From Sanderia malayensis (Eukaryota; Cnidaria; Scyphozoa; Semaeostomeae; Pelagiidae), in assembly GCA_013076295.1 (NCBI GenBank), contig RQOL01000834.1, positions 1-64,000 on the forward strand: 64,000 nt of DNA. The letters are read 5' to 3'. The notes beneath the pieces are model-generated. The model was given only the letters and a program-made list of their open reading frames with translations. It did no database searches and was not told the DNA's origin. How positions within the stretch are numbered: the first letter of the stretch is position 1; each line of letters starts with the position of its first letter. Both the position numbers and the translations under genes were made by a program. Positions 11,251 to 22,919 of this stretch are shown piece by piece.

Positions 11251-11871
11251 TCTATTGCGTCCTGGAAATCTGAAGAAGTTACCAGCCAGTGAGCCAACCT
11301 CAACTCAGCTGGCTAAGCTGTTACGTACTGAACTGGAGCCGGTGCGTGACTTCCTTGATTGGGCGGAAGCTTGGGCTGCCTACATGGGGATTGCTGTTAA
11401 CAAGGCCCCAGAGAAGATTGCGGGTCTGATCAGCTATTTCCTGCTGCTTGCATCAGCATTCCGTGATATTCCAGGTGGGGGCTGGTTGGAGTACGACATC
11501 TTCTTCCGTAAGCATGTGGCGGAAAATCCGTCCAAAGATTGGGGGAGATCTTGCCCATGCTCTGGATGACCACGGTGATGGCTAAGGCCTCAAAGTCTCC
11601 CAGGGGGTCTTTTGTGTCACCAAGTCCGCGTTTCAGTTATCCCTGTTATCGCTGGAATAATGGTAACTGCGATCTGGTCAACTGCTGTTTCCTGCATCAA
11701 TGCCAGTCATGCAAGGGTGTGCACCCAGAGAGTCGTTGCCCCAATAAGCAGTCCTCCTCAAGCAGCACGCAACCTGTTGAGTCCTCGTCCCCTGTGGCGA
11801 GGAAGAGAAGCTATCAGAAATGACTATATGACCTTGATTTTAACTATAGTCAGCTTGATTTTTGTGATTTT

Positions 11872-12690
11872 TTGCTCTCTTTTTTGCCTGTCCCAGTGAC
11901 TAATACACCATTGAATTTTTACGTTTGGCAGTATTTTTTAGCCGATTCTCCGTTTCTCGATGCGCATTATGTTTTGCACGGTTTGCGGTATGGGTTTAAT
12001 CTAGGGGTCTCCTTGGGCCATGTGCGCCCAGCCACACGCAATTGCCAGTCAGCTTATAGTGAGCCTGACATTATTGTTAGTTATCTTGCGGAGGAGGTTA
12101 AGCTTGGTTCGATAGTTGGCCCCTTTCCAAAACTTCTGGCAACTAATTTGCACATAAATTGTTTTGGCGTTATCCCAAAGTCGTCCCCAGGTAAGTTCAG
12201 GTTGATAACTGATCTATCGTTTCCACATTCCCATAGCGTGAATGACTTGATCCCACAATCTGAAGCAGCTGTCTCTTATGCTGGTATCCCAGAAGCAATT
12301 TCTCTTATTATGCAGTTAGGAAAAGGGGCACTCATAGCTAAGTTTGATATTCGATGGGCATATCGACTGTTGCCTGTTTGTCCAGAGCATCGCTATTTGC
12401 TGGGTATGTGCTAGAAAGGAAGTTTTTACATCGATTTAGCATTGCCTTTTGGTTTGCGGTCTGCCCACAGGATTTTTACTCGGTTTGCGGATAGTTTGCA
12501 ATTTATCCTCAGGCATAAAGGAAATATTCTGCATGTTCAGCATTACCTAGACGATTTCCTCCTGGCTGGGCCGGCAGGCTCTCGCTTTGCGAGAAGGATT
12601 TGCGAAAGTGTTTTGGCCTTTGCAAACTTTTGGGTGTTCCACTCGCAGCAGATAAAACCGAAGGGCCTTCTACTGCTCTTACCTATTTAG
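11872..12690 (+). pseudogene. DIRS reverse transcriptase
   Basis: Two frames (11872-12414 and 12442-12690) together cover an RT domain. The fingers motif HINCFGVIPKSSPGKFRLITDLS is followed by AKFDIRWAYRLLPV with the first catalytic Asp, LPFGLRSAH, and HYLDDFLLAG with the YLDD active site at about 12544-12555. A TAG at 12412-12414 breaks the frame. A frameshift near 12600-12690 separates it from the RNase H frame. The unusual DIRS-type spacing and the following RNase H without a protease or integrase support the assignment. Confidence 0.8.
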
Positions 12691-12760
12691 GCTTTGTGTT
12701 AGATACTGAAGCTTTGGAATTGCGTTTACCGGAAGAGAACTTATTAAGATCAGAGCACAG

Positions 12761-13507
12761 TTGAGTTCTTGGGATCAAGGAAAATCTGGTACCAAGCGTG
12801 ACTTGTTATCATTAATTGGCAGCCTTCAACATTGTTGTCAAGCCATTGTGCTTGGTAGGCCTTTTCTTAGGCGTTTGATCGACAGGGCCTCTTCGGTAGC
12901 TGAATTGCATCATTTTGTCCGGCAATCTATCTGGGAACGGGATGATCTTGCTTGGTGGTTTAAGCTACTGCACGCCTGGAACGGTAAAAGCTTCTTTCTT
13001 TTTCCTTCATGGGACAGCACTCCCTGCCTTTCTGTAACATCTGATGCAGCAGGCAGTGTTGGTTTCGCGGCTATTTATGGCCGGCAGTGGTTTGCTCAAG
13101 TTTGGCCTCCAAATCCCGCAAATATCAATATTGCGGTCAAGGAGTTCATTCCTGTTGTTTTATCTGCCAGTGTTTGGGGTCCGTCATGGGGGAGAAAGCA
13201 TATAATTTTTAGATGCGATAATATGGCTGTGGTATTCGCTCTTCGTCAGGGCAGTTGCAGAGATCGTCACTTGGCTTTCTTGTTGAGGGAATTATCTATT
13301 CTTGCTATTCTTCATTCCTTTACTTTTACTGCTAGTAATGTACCTGGTATCCGTGATGCTCAGGCTGATGCATTGTCTCGTTCTGATTTTCAGGCCTTTT
13401 TTGCTGCTGCCCCAGATGTGGATTTAACCTCGCAGCCAGTACCAACGGAGGTATTGGGACACCTGCTTTCCCCCCCTGGATTCCTCGTGGCAGTTCTTGC
13501 TAAGTAA
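12761..13507 (+). pseudogene. DIRS RNase H and start of tyrosine recombinase
   Basis: A 248-codon frame. A connection segment is followed by an RNase H fold with TSDAAGSVGFAA (first Asp), IAVKEFIPVVLS (Glu), FRCDNMAVVFAL (Asp) and ADALSR near the end. After the annotated stop, a second frame (about 13470-13575) reads as ALSASTGRTYSSAQKRFLFFC, the usual SAM-like N-terminus of DIRS tyrosine recombinases. It is cut by the satellite sequence at about 13577. The recombinase catalytic domain is absent. Confidence 0.75.
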
Positions 13508-13576
13508 TGCGTTATCAGCTAGCACGGGGCGAACATATTCCTCAGCTCAGAAACGGTTTCTTTTTTTCTGCGAAAC

Positions 13577-13845
13577 AAACAACCAGAGGAGCGAACATAG
13601 CGAGCTAACCCATTGCACGTGGGGTTGAAAGAGGCATGAACGTAAGCGAATGCAGCGCAGAAGTGCGCCTTATCAATCAATGTTTCTAGATAATAGATAG
13701 ACAGGCAAGCGCAGCGAGCTAACCCATTGTATGTGTGGTTTTAAAAGAAGCATGAGCGGGAGCGAATGCAGCGCACGAAGTGCGCTCTATCAATCAATGT
13801 TTCTTGATAATAGATAGACAAGCGAGCCCAGCGAGCTTATCCAAA
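13577..13845 (+). repeat. Satellite array A, ~2.5 units
   Basis: Units with GCGAGCTAACCCATTG, GGGGTTGAAAG and the GCGCACGAAGTGCGC palindrome, spaced about 113 bp, including the TCAATGTTTCTTGATAA spacer. Orientation is the same as in Helitron copy 1. The array directly abuts the truncated DIRS recombinase on the left and a reverse Helitron-like end on the right. Confidence 0.8.
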
Positions 13846-14035
13846 TGGAAAGCGTTACTTTCTTCTCCGAAAATACCCCCACAAACAAAAAAGCCTTTTT
13901 GACCTGAAGGATTTTCTTTGAGGTCTTTGATCGCATGAAAGCCCATTGTTCGCCAACAATGCCCCAATCTGAACCAGAAAAGAAATTGCTGCCGTCACGT
14001 GATATCATAGATTAGTAATATAGTGATGATGATTT
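13846..14035 (-). repeat. Helitron-like 5' end remnant, reverse orientation
   Basis: On the minus strand it shows TATATTACTAATCTATG, then CACGTGACGGCA, ACAATGGGC and AAAGGCTTTTTTGTTTGTGG, the same ordered landmarks as the 5' portion of Helitron copies 1-3. It is diverged and attached to a satellite in the opposite relative orientation, so it is either a rearranged copy or a sister family. Confidence 0.5.
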
Positions 14036-14227
14036 AAATATTTCTTCATTTAATTGTAGGCCGATACATAAGAGAATTGTCTAAATTGTGGTGTGTTAGT
14101 TACGGACAAAGAACAGCGTCAAAATGAATGCAATGGTGTTTCATCAAATGGGAGTGAAATGCAATTATAATGTGATTTGTGTGTGGTTTGAAATGATTTT
14201 TGAAAACCTGAGCTTATATATGAGCTT

Positions 14228-15478
14228 ATGGAAAACGACAGAATATCTAACATGTTTCTAGATGTGCCAATTGCACATATATACTCAGTTTTAAGAGTTG
14301 CTGCAACATGGGATGATGCAGTGGATCTCCTTAGTGAGAAATTTGAAACAGCTGAGAGTGTGACAAGTGAAGCAGTTCTTGTGCAACGTAGAAGTCAGAA
14401 TCTGGCACCAAATGCTGGTATGAAGCACCTTGTTGTAAGAAGGGATGAATTATGGTGCAATGGTATATGGTTCTATAAAATGGCAGTTGCAAAGAAGGGG
14501 ATGCCGATGAAAGATTTTGTTGTAACATTTGAGAATGATGAAGGTGTTGATGGAGGTGCTTTAAAGAGAGAATTCTTCTCCAAATTCCTGGAAGCAGCAA
14601 AGCAAGAGATATTTGAGGAGACATCGAAAGGAGGATACTTTGCTCCTAAGAGATCAGCAGCAAATCTTCAGTTATTTAAGATGTTGGTATGTCAATTGCA
14701 CACAGTGTTTTACATGGTGGCCCACCCTTTCAAAGTTTGCCTTCATAGTTCTATGCTATGATTGCTGGTAAAAGTGATGATGCTGTTGTTGCACTGCTTT
14801 CGATGGAGACCTACAAAACCTTATTCCATTGAATGCAGGCACTGCAAATATTCTGCGTTTTTTGGATGGACTTGATCAGGCTAAAGTTGACACTGACATA
14901 GATAGACTAGACTGATTTGTCTGTTGAAGGCCCTGATTATGAACAGGTGACTAATTCTTCTCATTGGCCTGTTGACACAAAGATTTACATGCGCAATTTG
15001 GAGACACTCAAGAGCATGTTAGCCTGGGAAGAAGTTGTTGAAAACAGAGAAAAGCAGCTTAACGCAATGAAGAATGTCTCTCTTATGCTGGGGTTCTGCC
15101 TTTCATTGCCTGCCATTCTTCTCTTCTTTAAACATTTTTAGTTGTGGAAGAGGTTGAGTTGACTCTTGGGCTGATTCACTCCATGATAATAATGGAAAGT
15201 GTTCAAGATTGTGAGATGGAAAAGTAGTGGCTAATGCAGTTTATAGATAATTGTGATAAATTTCATCTGGAAATGCTGTTGACATTTGTTACAAGCTTTA
15301 AGAAAATAAATTATGTCAACCAACCACAGCTATTTTTAAGACTAACTCACCCAGATAATATACTACCCGAAGCCATAGCATGTGCAAGTACACTGAAGAC
15401 GAAAATAGTGAGAAGAGGAGTTTATCAAGAACATAAACATTACTCTGGAAATTGCATGTAAGGGGTATGGAGACCTGT
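14228..15478 (+). pseudogene. HECT-type E3 ligase of element A, frameshifted
   Basis: The first frame (14228-14761) has an N-terminal segment and then a HECT N-lobe start with FENDEGVDGGALKREFFSKF. It is frameshifted near 14690. HGGPPF (about 14720) and DDAVVALLSMETYK continue the N-lobe. 14917-15141 adds an inter-lobe helix region, and 15234-15461 holds the C-lobe with LLTFVTSFKK and LPEAIACASTL, where the Cys occupies the catalytic position. Several shifts and stops make it dead. An EnSpm element is inserted about 40 bp past its end. Resemblance is to G2E3-like HECT proteins abundant in cnidarian and fish genomes. Confidence 0.65.
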
Positions 15479-15529
15479 AAGAACACAATTCTGAACTGGA
15501 CATTTTTGCTGCTGTTCCCAGTGGGCAAA

Positions 15530-15705
15530 CAACGTTGCTACAACGTTGAAAAAACGTTGATGTCCAACATTGTATCTATGTTGAAATTATGTTGGAAATG
15601 AAAGTTTTTGTCAACATTGAAGTTCAACGTTGACACAACGTTGGTCTTGCAACTATTTTTCAACGTTGACATTATGTTGAATCAACGTTAATTTAACGTT
15701 ATTTC
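15530..15705. repeat. Left subterminal AACGTTG array of EnSpm
   Basis: Roughly ten copies of CAACGTTG or one-base variants (such as AACATTG) occur within 175 bp. The motif is palindromic. The right-hand counterpart is at 22920-23240. In CACTA elements such arrays bind an element-encoded accessory protein; which protein would bind here is inference (the DUF4806 gene product is a candidate). Confidence 0.8.
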
Positions 15706-16469
15706 CACGGAATTTCTATCACTGTGAATTATGCTAAAATATAGGGGGAATATAGTTTATCAAGGGTTGATTTCGTTCCCTGCAGATGACGTTAGGCCCT
15801 GGGCATATACACTCTGATATTCTCAAGAACCTTTTTCATCGGCAATTCAACATATTTTAAAGCTGAACATTAAATTACAATGTAAACCAATAATTTAAAC
15901 CATACCTTGAATCCTTGTGCTATGTATTTCGTTAGTTGAAAAACCAATTTCTACAGAATATTTTGTCAAGGCAGGTATTATTTATCTCTTAGTTTGACTA
16001 AACTCCCACTCTAACAAACTCCTAGAGCTACACCCTTTGTTTTGAATTTGCCATAGCACAAGTCTCTTGAGGATGACAAAATTTTACGTGTTGTTAACAG
16101 TTATTGCCAGCAAATCGTTGATTGCTTAAAGATAACACAATGCAATAACCGAAAATTAAATGTGAGGACTAATAAATAAAAATCTAAAAAAAATCTAGGC
16201 ATGTTCATTTGGTCTCCTTCCACCACCTTTTCTGAAGGGTGCTTATTTTAAATAGTCATTAATAATAGTGACTATTTAAAATACTATAGTGATAGTAATA
16301 ATAGTAATAGTTCCGTTTCTGTTGCTCCGGGATGTTGGAGAGCTACAGCTAAAAGAAAATAATAATGGAAAAATGTAATTGAAAATAAGTCTTTAGCATC
16401 CTTTTCTTTAACAACATCAAATTGTTTTAATGTATTATTTGAGAGTTTAAAACAAGCAAATATACATAC

Positions 16470-18348
16470 ACTTCACAATGCCATACAAAATGGAGTCCTG
16501 GAAGCATTTTTTTCCTCGCTTGCCTTTGAGGTTCATGGTTGCCATCATCATGTTGGAAAGCAACCTATCATTGCAAAAAAGAAATCAAATCAAATGAAAT
16601 TCAGATCAAATTGGTGTTATGTCTATGAATTATTTGAAAAGCAAATAAATTTTCAATTTCCTATTACAGTTTTGTTACAATTACCTCTGCATTACTTTAT
16701 GGACCTTGTCCTTCAAAGTTGAACCACCAATTAGCGGTAAGTTTTTAATCTGTCGTAAGAATGTAGCAAAGTTATATACTGAAAATGGGCTGGTGAAAAT
16801 GCTATGCAAGTTACAAATGGGGTAGTTAGCTTAATCATCACATACCAAAGTTGCGCACATCAATTCATCTTTAAATTTTTGCTCTGCAAGGCTTAACTCG
16901 TCTTGCGATGAAACCTGCACAAATTCTTCATGAACGTACTCTCCTTGTACCTCGTTATGGCCTCTTCGTTGCATCCGCAATTCATTTCGAATATCGGTGA
17001 GAAGATAGAGAACTCTTCTTTGGAACCCTAAAAACACATTTTTATTTATAGGATATTAAGTATATTAAGTTGTTTCCCAGTTGATTTATTCATTAATAAA
17101 TTATATTTATGTATATGCAACATGCTTACTGGCTTCCGACATTTCCGACATGACTTCCAAATTTATCACCACTACTTGACTTTGGTGTTTCCACTTTTGC
17201 CTGCTTAATAAATTCGTCCTCTGTCGAATATTTCCTTTTAACTGAATAGGATTTTGTAATTATGAGCATTTGCAATTACAATTATGGTTTTACATGCTAT
17301 AATGCTATCAAGCTATAATTGCTATAAAGTCCTTACCTCCACTCAAAAAACGTTCCCTTTCCGTTGATGGATCTTCTTCACTCTCATAATTCATAAAGTA
17401 CAAATAAAATTACATTGAACAAGTATCATGGTTCGAAATGTTCACTGATGGCTTAAATGGCAAAACTTTTTTACCCGTGCGACTGACTATTTCAAATCCA
17501 CTTGACTGGCCACAATTTAAGCTTCCATAAAAATCTGTAAATAAACGAAATAGCAAGTCGATAATGGTAATGAGACCTATGTATAGTCACCATGAAGTAC
17601 AACAATAGCATCAATAGAACTGTTTACAGGTGGGGGAGTTACCTTGTGATACTGCCATTGTTTTTGGCACAGATGGTAATAGTGGTGGAGATGGTAGCTC
17701 GATTTCTGTAATAATAAAAATATTCACATTGTTGAATTGTTAAGAAATCTTGCGAAGATATATGAAATGTTCAAGTTTAATTCGCACCTGATGCCTGGTT
17801 TTTAGAACTGTGCATTGTTGCAGCAAGGTCTTTTATTACAGATGCTACAAGAGAAAAAGTTCACAAAGCTTAATTTTTAAAAGCCTTTTCAAAGACATAA
17901 GCTGTTCACTGCATCAAGTCATCAGCTTGTACGTACTGGGAAAGCATTCTGGAAACTCCCTCTGCTTTATTTTCCTTTTTCGTGGCAGGTCTTCTTCATC
18001 GTCACTCAATTCCGACGATGTTGTGAAATTAAAGTTTTCACATTCTTCTTTTGAGTCTATGGGCAAATGAAGCACATTAGAAAATGTTGTCAAATACCTT
18101 TGAGATGGTTAATTTAATAGTACAACAATTATTACAAAAGTACTACAACGTTTACACTTACCTGAGCTAAATTTAACTTCTGTTAGCTCGAATCTAAGCC
18201 AATTCGCTTCTGGATTTCTTCTTTCCTTGAGCGCTTTAAACGCTTTCGAGCCTTGAGGCCAACAAACAGACGATCCCTTTATACAACTGGATGGTATCAC
18301 CCCTTCTTCTTCCCGCTTTCCTTCTTTCCAAACTGCCCTTTTCCACAT
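16470..18348 (-). CDS. DUF4806-type EnSpm accessory protein, about nine exons
   Basis: Exon 1 (18348-18162) encodes a start like that of animal EnSpm partner proteins (GVIPSSCIKGSSVCWPQ) and ends TCAG/GTAAGT. Clean GT-AG exons follow at 18056-17937, 17844-17788, 17705-17643 and 17534-17475, and joined across these the frame stays open. Further exons lie near 17390-17340, 17240-17130 and 17037-16853. The last ones, near 16785-16685 and 16560-16470, hold the DUF4806 motifs LPLIGGSTLKDKVHKVM and NLKGKRGKKCF. No stop was found in the exons joined; the final exon boundary was not fixed. The function of DUF4806 is unknown; genes of this type accompany EnSpm transposases in many animals. Confidence 0.65.
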
Positions 18349-18570
18349 CTACATAGAATGCAACAATGGAATTATGGCGAAACCCTGTTTATATTGAAAA
18401 AGTGTTGCTTTGCAGGCCAAGGCATGAAGATCAGATTTCTTTACGAGTTCTTTTTTCTGGATTGTGTATGCTTGCGAACCATATACGAGATTTTAAATAG
18501 ACTAGACGCACAGGGAGTTGAAAAAAAATTGTTAAGCTCATTTTCTCGCACAATTTCGCACAGAAGGTAG

Positions 18571-20334
18571 TTAGTCATCACGGTCTTCCTTTATTAGTGC
18601 AATTTTGTTTCCCACTATCAGGCAGCTATCGCGCTCTCTGGGAGATGCCAGGAATGATCGATGAGGGGCATTTTCAGGACATTTTTCCATTTCAACGAGC
18701 TTCTTTGTCACTTGAGAAATCGGATTGTTTGCATTTTTCACAATTCTCTTAATTGAGCCAAGATGGTTTTCAAAAGGAAAAGATGATATTTCATCAAGGG
18801 AACACCCAAAGTTCATCACATCTTCGTGCAGGTGCAGCAAACTATGCACATTATAAACAACAAAAGTTTCACCATAAAATTCTGGACTTTTGGCAACAAA
18901 ATATTTCATTAGCTGTTTTGCGTAATCAAGGTGAGTGGGTCTTCAATCTGAGTTAGTGTCCAACATTATTCTTGTGGCAATTGAAAGGGTAAGAAAATGT
19001 TCAAATTGAGCTGGTGGCAAAACGCCCTTTAATGCTATCACACCAGTGTATAACAGAAATTGCCGAAACTCAGTAGCTTTCCATCGCTCAAGCTCATCTA
19101 ATGAGGGTGGCTGTCGAACAAAATCACTTGGAATCTTTCCATTCAGGGAGAGTAACTTTCCCGATATTTCGCTAAGCTGTGATTGACACAGCCGGCATTC
19201 TCTTGGACCTTTTTTTAAATATGTGAGCATACGTCTCATAAATCCAAGACAAATTAGGTGCATGTAGTCCAGAGGAAAATCTTTAACACAGTTTACTCCT
19301 GCTTCAATCAACGGCGTCTTTTTCAATTGGTGAGACTTGTAATCCATTTTTTTAAAACTATCATTCGTCCGTTCTTGATGTTCATCTTGGTCATTAAAAA
19401 CAACTCTTCCATTCCATGAACCCTTTGTTGTACATCTCTCACAGGAATAATATCCATTGTGATTCACTATGCATTTTACAAAGGCTCTTGCGGGTGCATC
19501 ACAGATAAATGAACGAATAGTCACGTTAATTTTCATGTCCTCCAATTGCAAGCCATTTTCTTTAATACACTTATGTTCGTTAAGGAAATCCTCCAAGAAC
19601 AGATCAATCAAGTTTGGTTTGCGCTTACCATAAAAAAGGGCAATGATGAAAGGCTTTGTGGCACCAATCTTACCGAGAATTGGCCAAAGATCTGATGATG
19701 TTGATTTAAACAAAGGAAGACCATCAATGTTTACATCTAACTTGACTGCATCATTGACTAACAATTTGTTTCTTGCAACAACTTTTAACACACCATCCCC
19801 AATACCAAAATAGCGATATTGACCACCGCACTTTTCAATGATGTTAACAGATGACGGTGTTTGAAGCAATGCTTTCTTATCCTTAGGGAGACAATGTCCC
19901 TGAGACCGAAGGATCGTCAGCAAATCGTTGACACAAGCGCGAGTGCAGTTGTGCTTAACAGCCCAACTTGCCAACTCACTATTTAAATCTGGCTTGACTA
20001 AATTTGGTCTTTCCTCGACACATCCTCCCATTCCAATAACATCACCTTCGTCATCCTCTGTCAAATACCCATACGGCAAAGACTGGTCACTCAAAATCTC
20101 GTCACTCCCGTCGTCACTCATTCTATTTTGACCATCACTATCACAAGAGTCTACATGCATGGTCGGTTGATCTCCAGATTCTGAACCAAAATCATCTTTC
20201 ACGCTAACACTACACTCTTCATCACTAGAATCAGCCATAGCCAGAACTTCTGAATGACATTTTCTCCCATTTTTCAAGTATGATGCCATTGCTAAAATTA
20301 TGCAAATCATAAACTTTCTGGCATTCTCAATCAT
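18571..20334 (-). pseudogene. EnSpm/CACTA transposase (TNP2-like) with one premature stop
   Basis: The ATG at 20334 opens 463 codons, then a TGA at 18945-18943, then 123 more codons in the same frame to 18571. Reading through the single nonsense codon gives a continuous TNP2-type protein of ~587 codons. Motifs include DGLPLFKSTSSDLWPILG, SFICDAPARAFVKCIVNHNGY with CERCTTKG (zinc ligands), DYMHLICLGFMRRML and, after the stop, VVYNVHSLLHLHEDVMNFG. TGA for CGA is a likely C-to-T change. The N-terminus is acidic. An intron spanning the TGA was considered, but no convincing GT-AG pair is present. Confidence 0.8.
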
Positions 20335-20399
20335 TCATGTTCTCGGGCCATTTTTTGTAACAGCTTAACCTAGAAATCTTTCCATATAAATATAACTGC

Positions 20400-22520
20400 A
20401 AAACTTACCGTCAGGATATATTTGAATCAATTGCAATTGATAAAGTCTGGTCAGTGATGCGAAGCAATGTTTTCCTGCATAAATGAAGCAAAAATGTCAA
20501 TAAATAACTGCAAAATTTTAACTGTTTTAATTTTTAAAGCATTTTTTTCTCTAAAATTGATACAAAGAAGATACTGAAACGATTTATGTTAATAACAAAT
20601 TTTGAAAAAGCAAGACTTACCTAAAAAACTCTTTCAATTCGCTTGAACTCGAATTTGTACCTGATACGAATGCAACGAAGGTGTTTTCCTGCATAACTGA
20701 AGCAACAAGGTCGATAAATATTTGCAAAATTTTGACTGTTTTAAAGCATTTTTATCTCTAAAATTGATACAAAATAGATACTGAAACGATTTATGTAATA
20801 ACATATTTTGAAAAAGCAAGACTTACCAAGAAAACTCTTTCAATTTGCTTGAGCTCGAATTGGTATCTGACACAAATGCAATGAAGGTGTTTTCCTGCAT
20901 AAGTGAAGCAACAAAGTCGATAAATAATTGCAAACTTTTGACTGTTTTAAAGCATTTTTATCTCTAAAATTGATACAAAGTAGATACTGAAACGATTTAT
21001 GTTACTAAAATATTTTGAAAAAACAAGTCTTACCAAGAAAACTCTTTCAATTTGATTGAGCTCGAATTTGTATCTGATACGAATGCAATGAAGGTGGTTT
21101 CCTGCATAAATGAAGCAACAAAGTCGATAAATAAGTGGAAAATTTTGACTGTTTTAAAGCATTTTTATCTCTAAAATTGATACAAAATAGATACTGAAAC
21201 GATTTATGTAATAACATATTTTGAAAAAGCAAGACTTACCAAGAAAACTCTTTCAATTTGCTTGAACTCGAATTGGTATCTGATACAAATGCAACAAAGG
21301 TGTTTTCCTGCATAAATGAATCAACAAAAGTCGATAAATAATTGCACAATTTTGACTGTTTTAAAGCATTTTGATCTCTAAAATTGATACAAAGTAGATA
21401 CTGAAACGACTTATGTTGATAACAAATTTTGAAAAAGCAAGAGTTACCAAGAAAACTCTTTCAATTTGCTTGAACTCGAATTGGTATCTGATACGAAAGC
21501 AACGAAGGTTTTTTCCTGCATAAATGAAGCAACAAAGTCGATAAATAATTGCAAAATTTTGACTGTTTTAAAGCATTGTTATCTCTAAAATTGATACAAA
21601 ATAGATACTGAAACGATATATGTAATAACATATTTTGAAAAAGCAAGACTTACCAAGAAAACTCTTTCAATTTGCTTGAACTCGAATTGGTATATGATAC
21701 AAATGCAACAAAGGTGTTTTCCTGCATAAATGAATCAACAAAAGTCGATAAATAATTGCAAAATTTTGACTGTTTTAAAGCATTTTGATCTCTAAAATTG
21801 ATAGAAAGTAGATACTGAAACGACTTATGTTGATAACAAATTTTGAAAAAGCAAGACTTACCAAGAAAACTCTTTCAATTTGCTTGAACTCGAATTGGTA
21901 TCTGATACGAAAGCAACGAAGGTTTTTCCTGCATAAATGAAGCAACAAAGTCGATAAATAATTGCAAAATTTTGACTGTTTTAAAGCATTTTTATCTCTA
22001 AAATTGATACAAAGTAGATACTGAAACGATTTATGTTAATAACATATTTTGAAAAAGCAAGACTTACAAAGGAAACTCTTTCAATTTGATTGAACTCGAA
22101 TTGGTATCTGATACGAATGCAATGAAGTGTTTTCCTGCATAAATGAAGCAACAAAATCGATAAATAATTGCAAAATTTTGACTGTTTTAAAGCATTTATA
22201 TCTCTAAAATTGATACAAAGTAGATACTGAAACGATTTATGTTAATAACATATTTTGAAAAAGCAAGACTTACAAAGAAAACTCTTTCAATTTGATTGAG
22301 CTCGAATTTGTATCTGATACGAATGCAACGAAGGTGTTTTCTTGCATAAATGAAGCAACAAAGTCGATAAATATTTGCAAAATTTTGACTGTTTTAAAGC
22401 ATTTTTATCTCTAAAATTGATACAAAATAGATACTGAAATGATTTACTGAACTTGAAGAAGCAAGACTTACCAAGAAAACTTTTTCAAAGTGCTTGAGAC
22501 TCTCGTAACTGATAAGTCCT
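20400..22520 (-). repeat. ~207-bp tandem array of exon-like units upstream of the EnSpm transposase
   Basis: About ten units start near 20609, 20818, 21030, 21230, 21440, 21646, 21855, 22062, 22267 and 22467. On the minus strand each contains TTTATGCAG followed by ~68 nt and then a TTG/GTAAGT or AG/GTAAGT junction, i.e. a consensus 3' splice site, a short exon and a 5' splice site. The putative exon is open in the frame starting GAA AAC ACC but is not a multiple of three. A first donor-like site near 20410 lies just upstream of the transposase start. It could be a 5'-UTR exon array or only a minisatellite that duplicated an exon. Confidence 0.75.
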
Positions 22521-22919
22521 AAATAAATGAAGCCAAGTTAAAAGCAGAAAATTGTTTTTCAACTAAACTTTCAGTGAACTGTTACTCTTCATAATTTTCG
22601 TAAAACTGAAGAGTAAATTCAAGTATTTGAAATGAAATATTAACTTACCGCCAAACTTTCTTCACCTCACTTCTTTGTCAACGAGTTTAAAGTTTGTTGC
22701 TCGGTAACGCGAGAACCATAACGTGATTCGCGCCAAAGAAATAAAACAAAAGAAAAGGCGGGAATAATTTGCAGCCTTGTGTAAATGGGCTGTTGTTTCA
22801 TAATACACTTCCAAATGTATTCAATTTTGCATTTATGACATTAATTAACTTAAATGGTTGAGTTAATTATGTACAAAGAACAACAAAATCACAATTTGAA
22901 GAACTTAGAATACTATTGA

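Larger units (their letters stand above)
8865..11823 (+). pseudogene. DIRS gag-like protein, split by a LINE
   Basis: The frame opens with MASQDSSADS, meets a TGA at 9213-9215, and then continues in the same frame to the LINE junction at VDFTL. The frame resumes right of the LINE with LLRPGNLKKLPASEP (11255 on), so the insertion can be subtracted precisely. The downstream part holds LLRTELEPVRDFLDWAEAW. After a frameshift near 11540 comes a Cys/His cluster (CYRWNNGNCDLVNCCFLHQC) like the CCCH knuckle of DIRS gag proteins. It would package element RNA. One nonsense codon, one frameshift and the LINE make it dead. Confidence 0.7.
8865..13576 (+). mobile_element. DIRS-type retrotransposon, decayed and interrupted
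   Basis: In order: a gag-like frame from 8865, a LINE insertion (9356-11244), gag resumption with a CCCH-type zinc knuckle, a reverse transcriptase with a YLDD box, RNase H, and the N-terminal edge of a tyrosine recombinase near 13470-13575. The element stops abruptly where satellite repeats begin. Its split terminal and circular-junction repeats were not identified. RT/RH order and the recombinase (no DDE integrase) place it with DIRS rather than Ty3. Confidence 0.75.

Noticed and set aside
18943..18945. Intron removing the premature TGA in the EnSpm transposase
   Set aside because: The sequence on both sides stays in one frame and matches the family continuously; no GT-AG pair brackets the TGA. 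Nonsense mutation is simpler.
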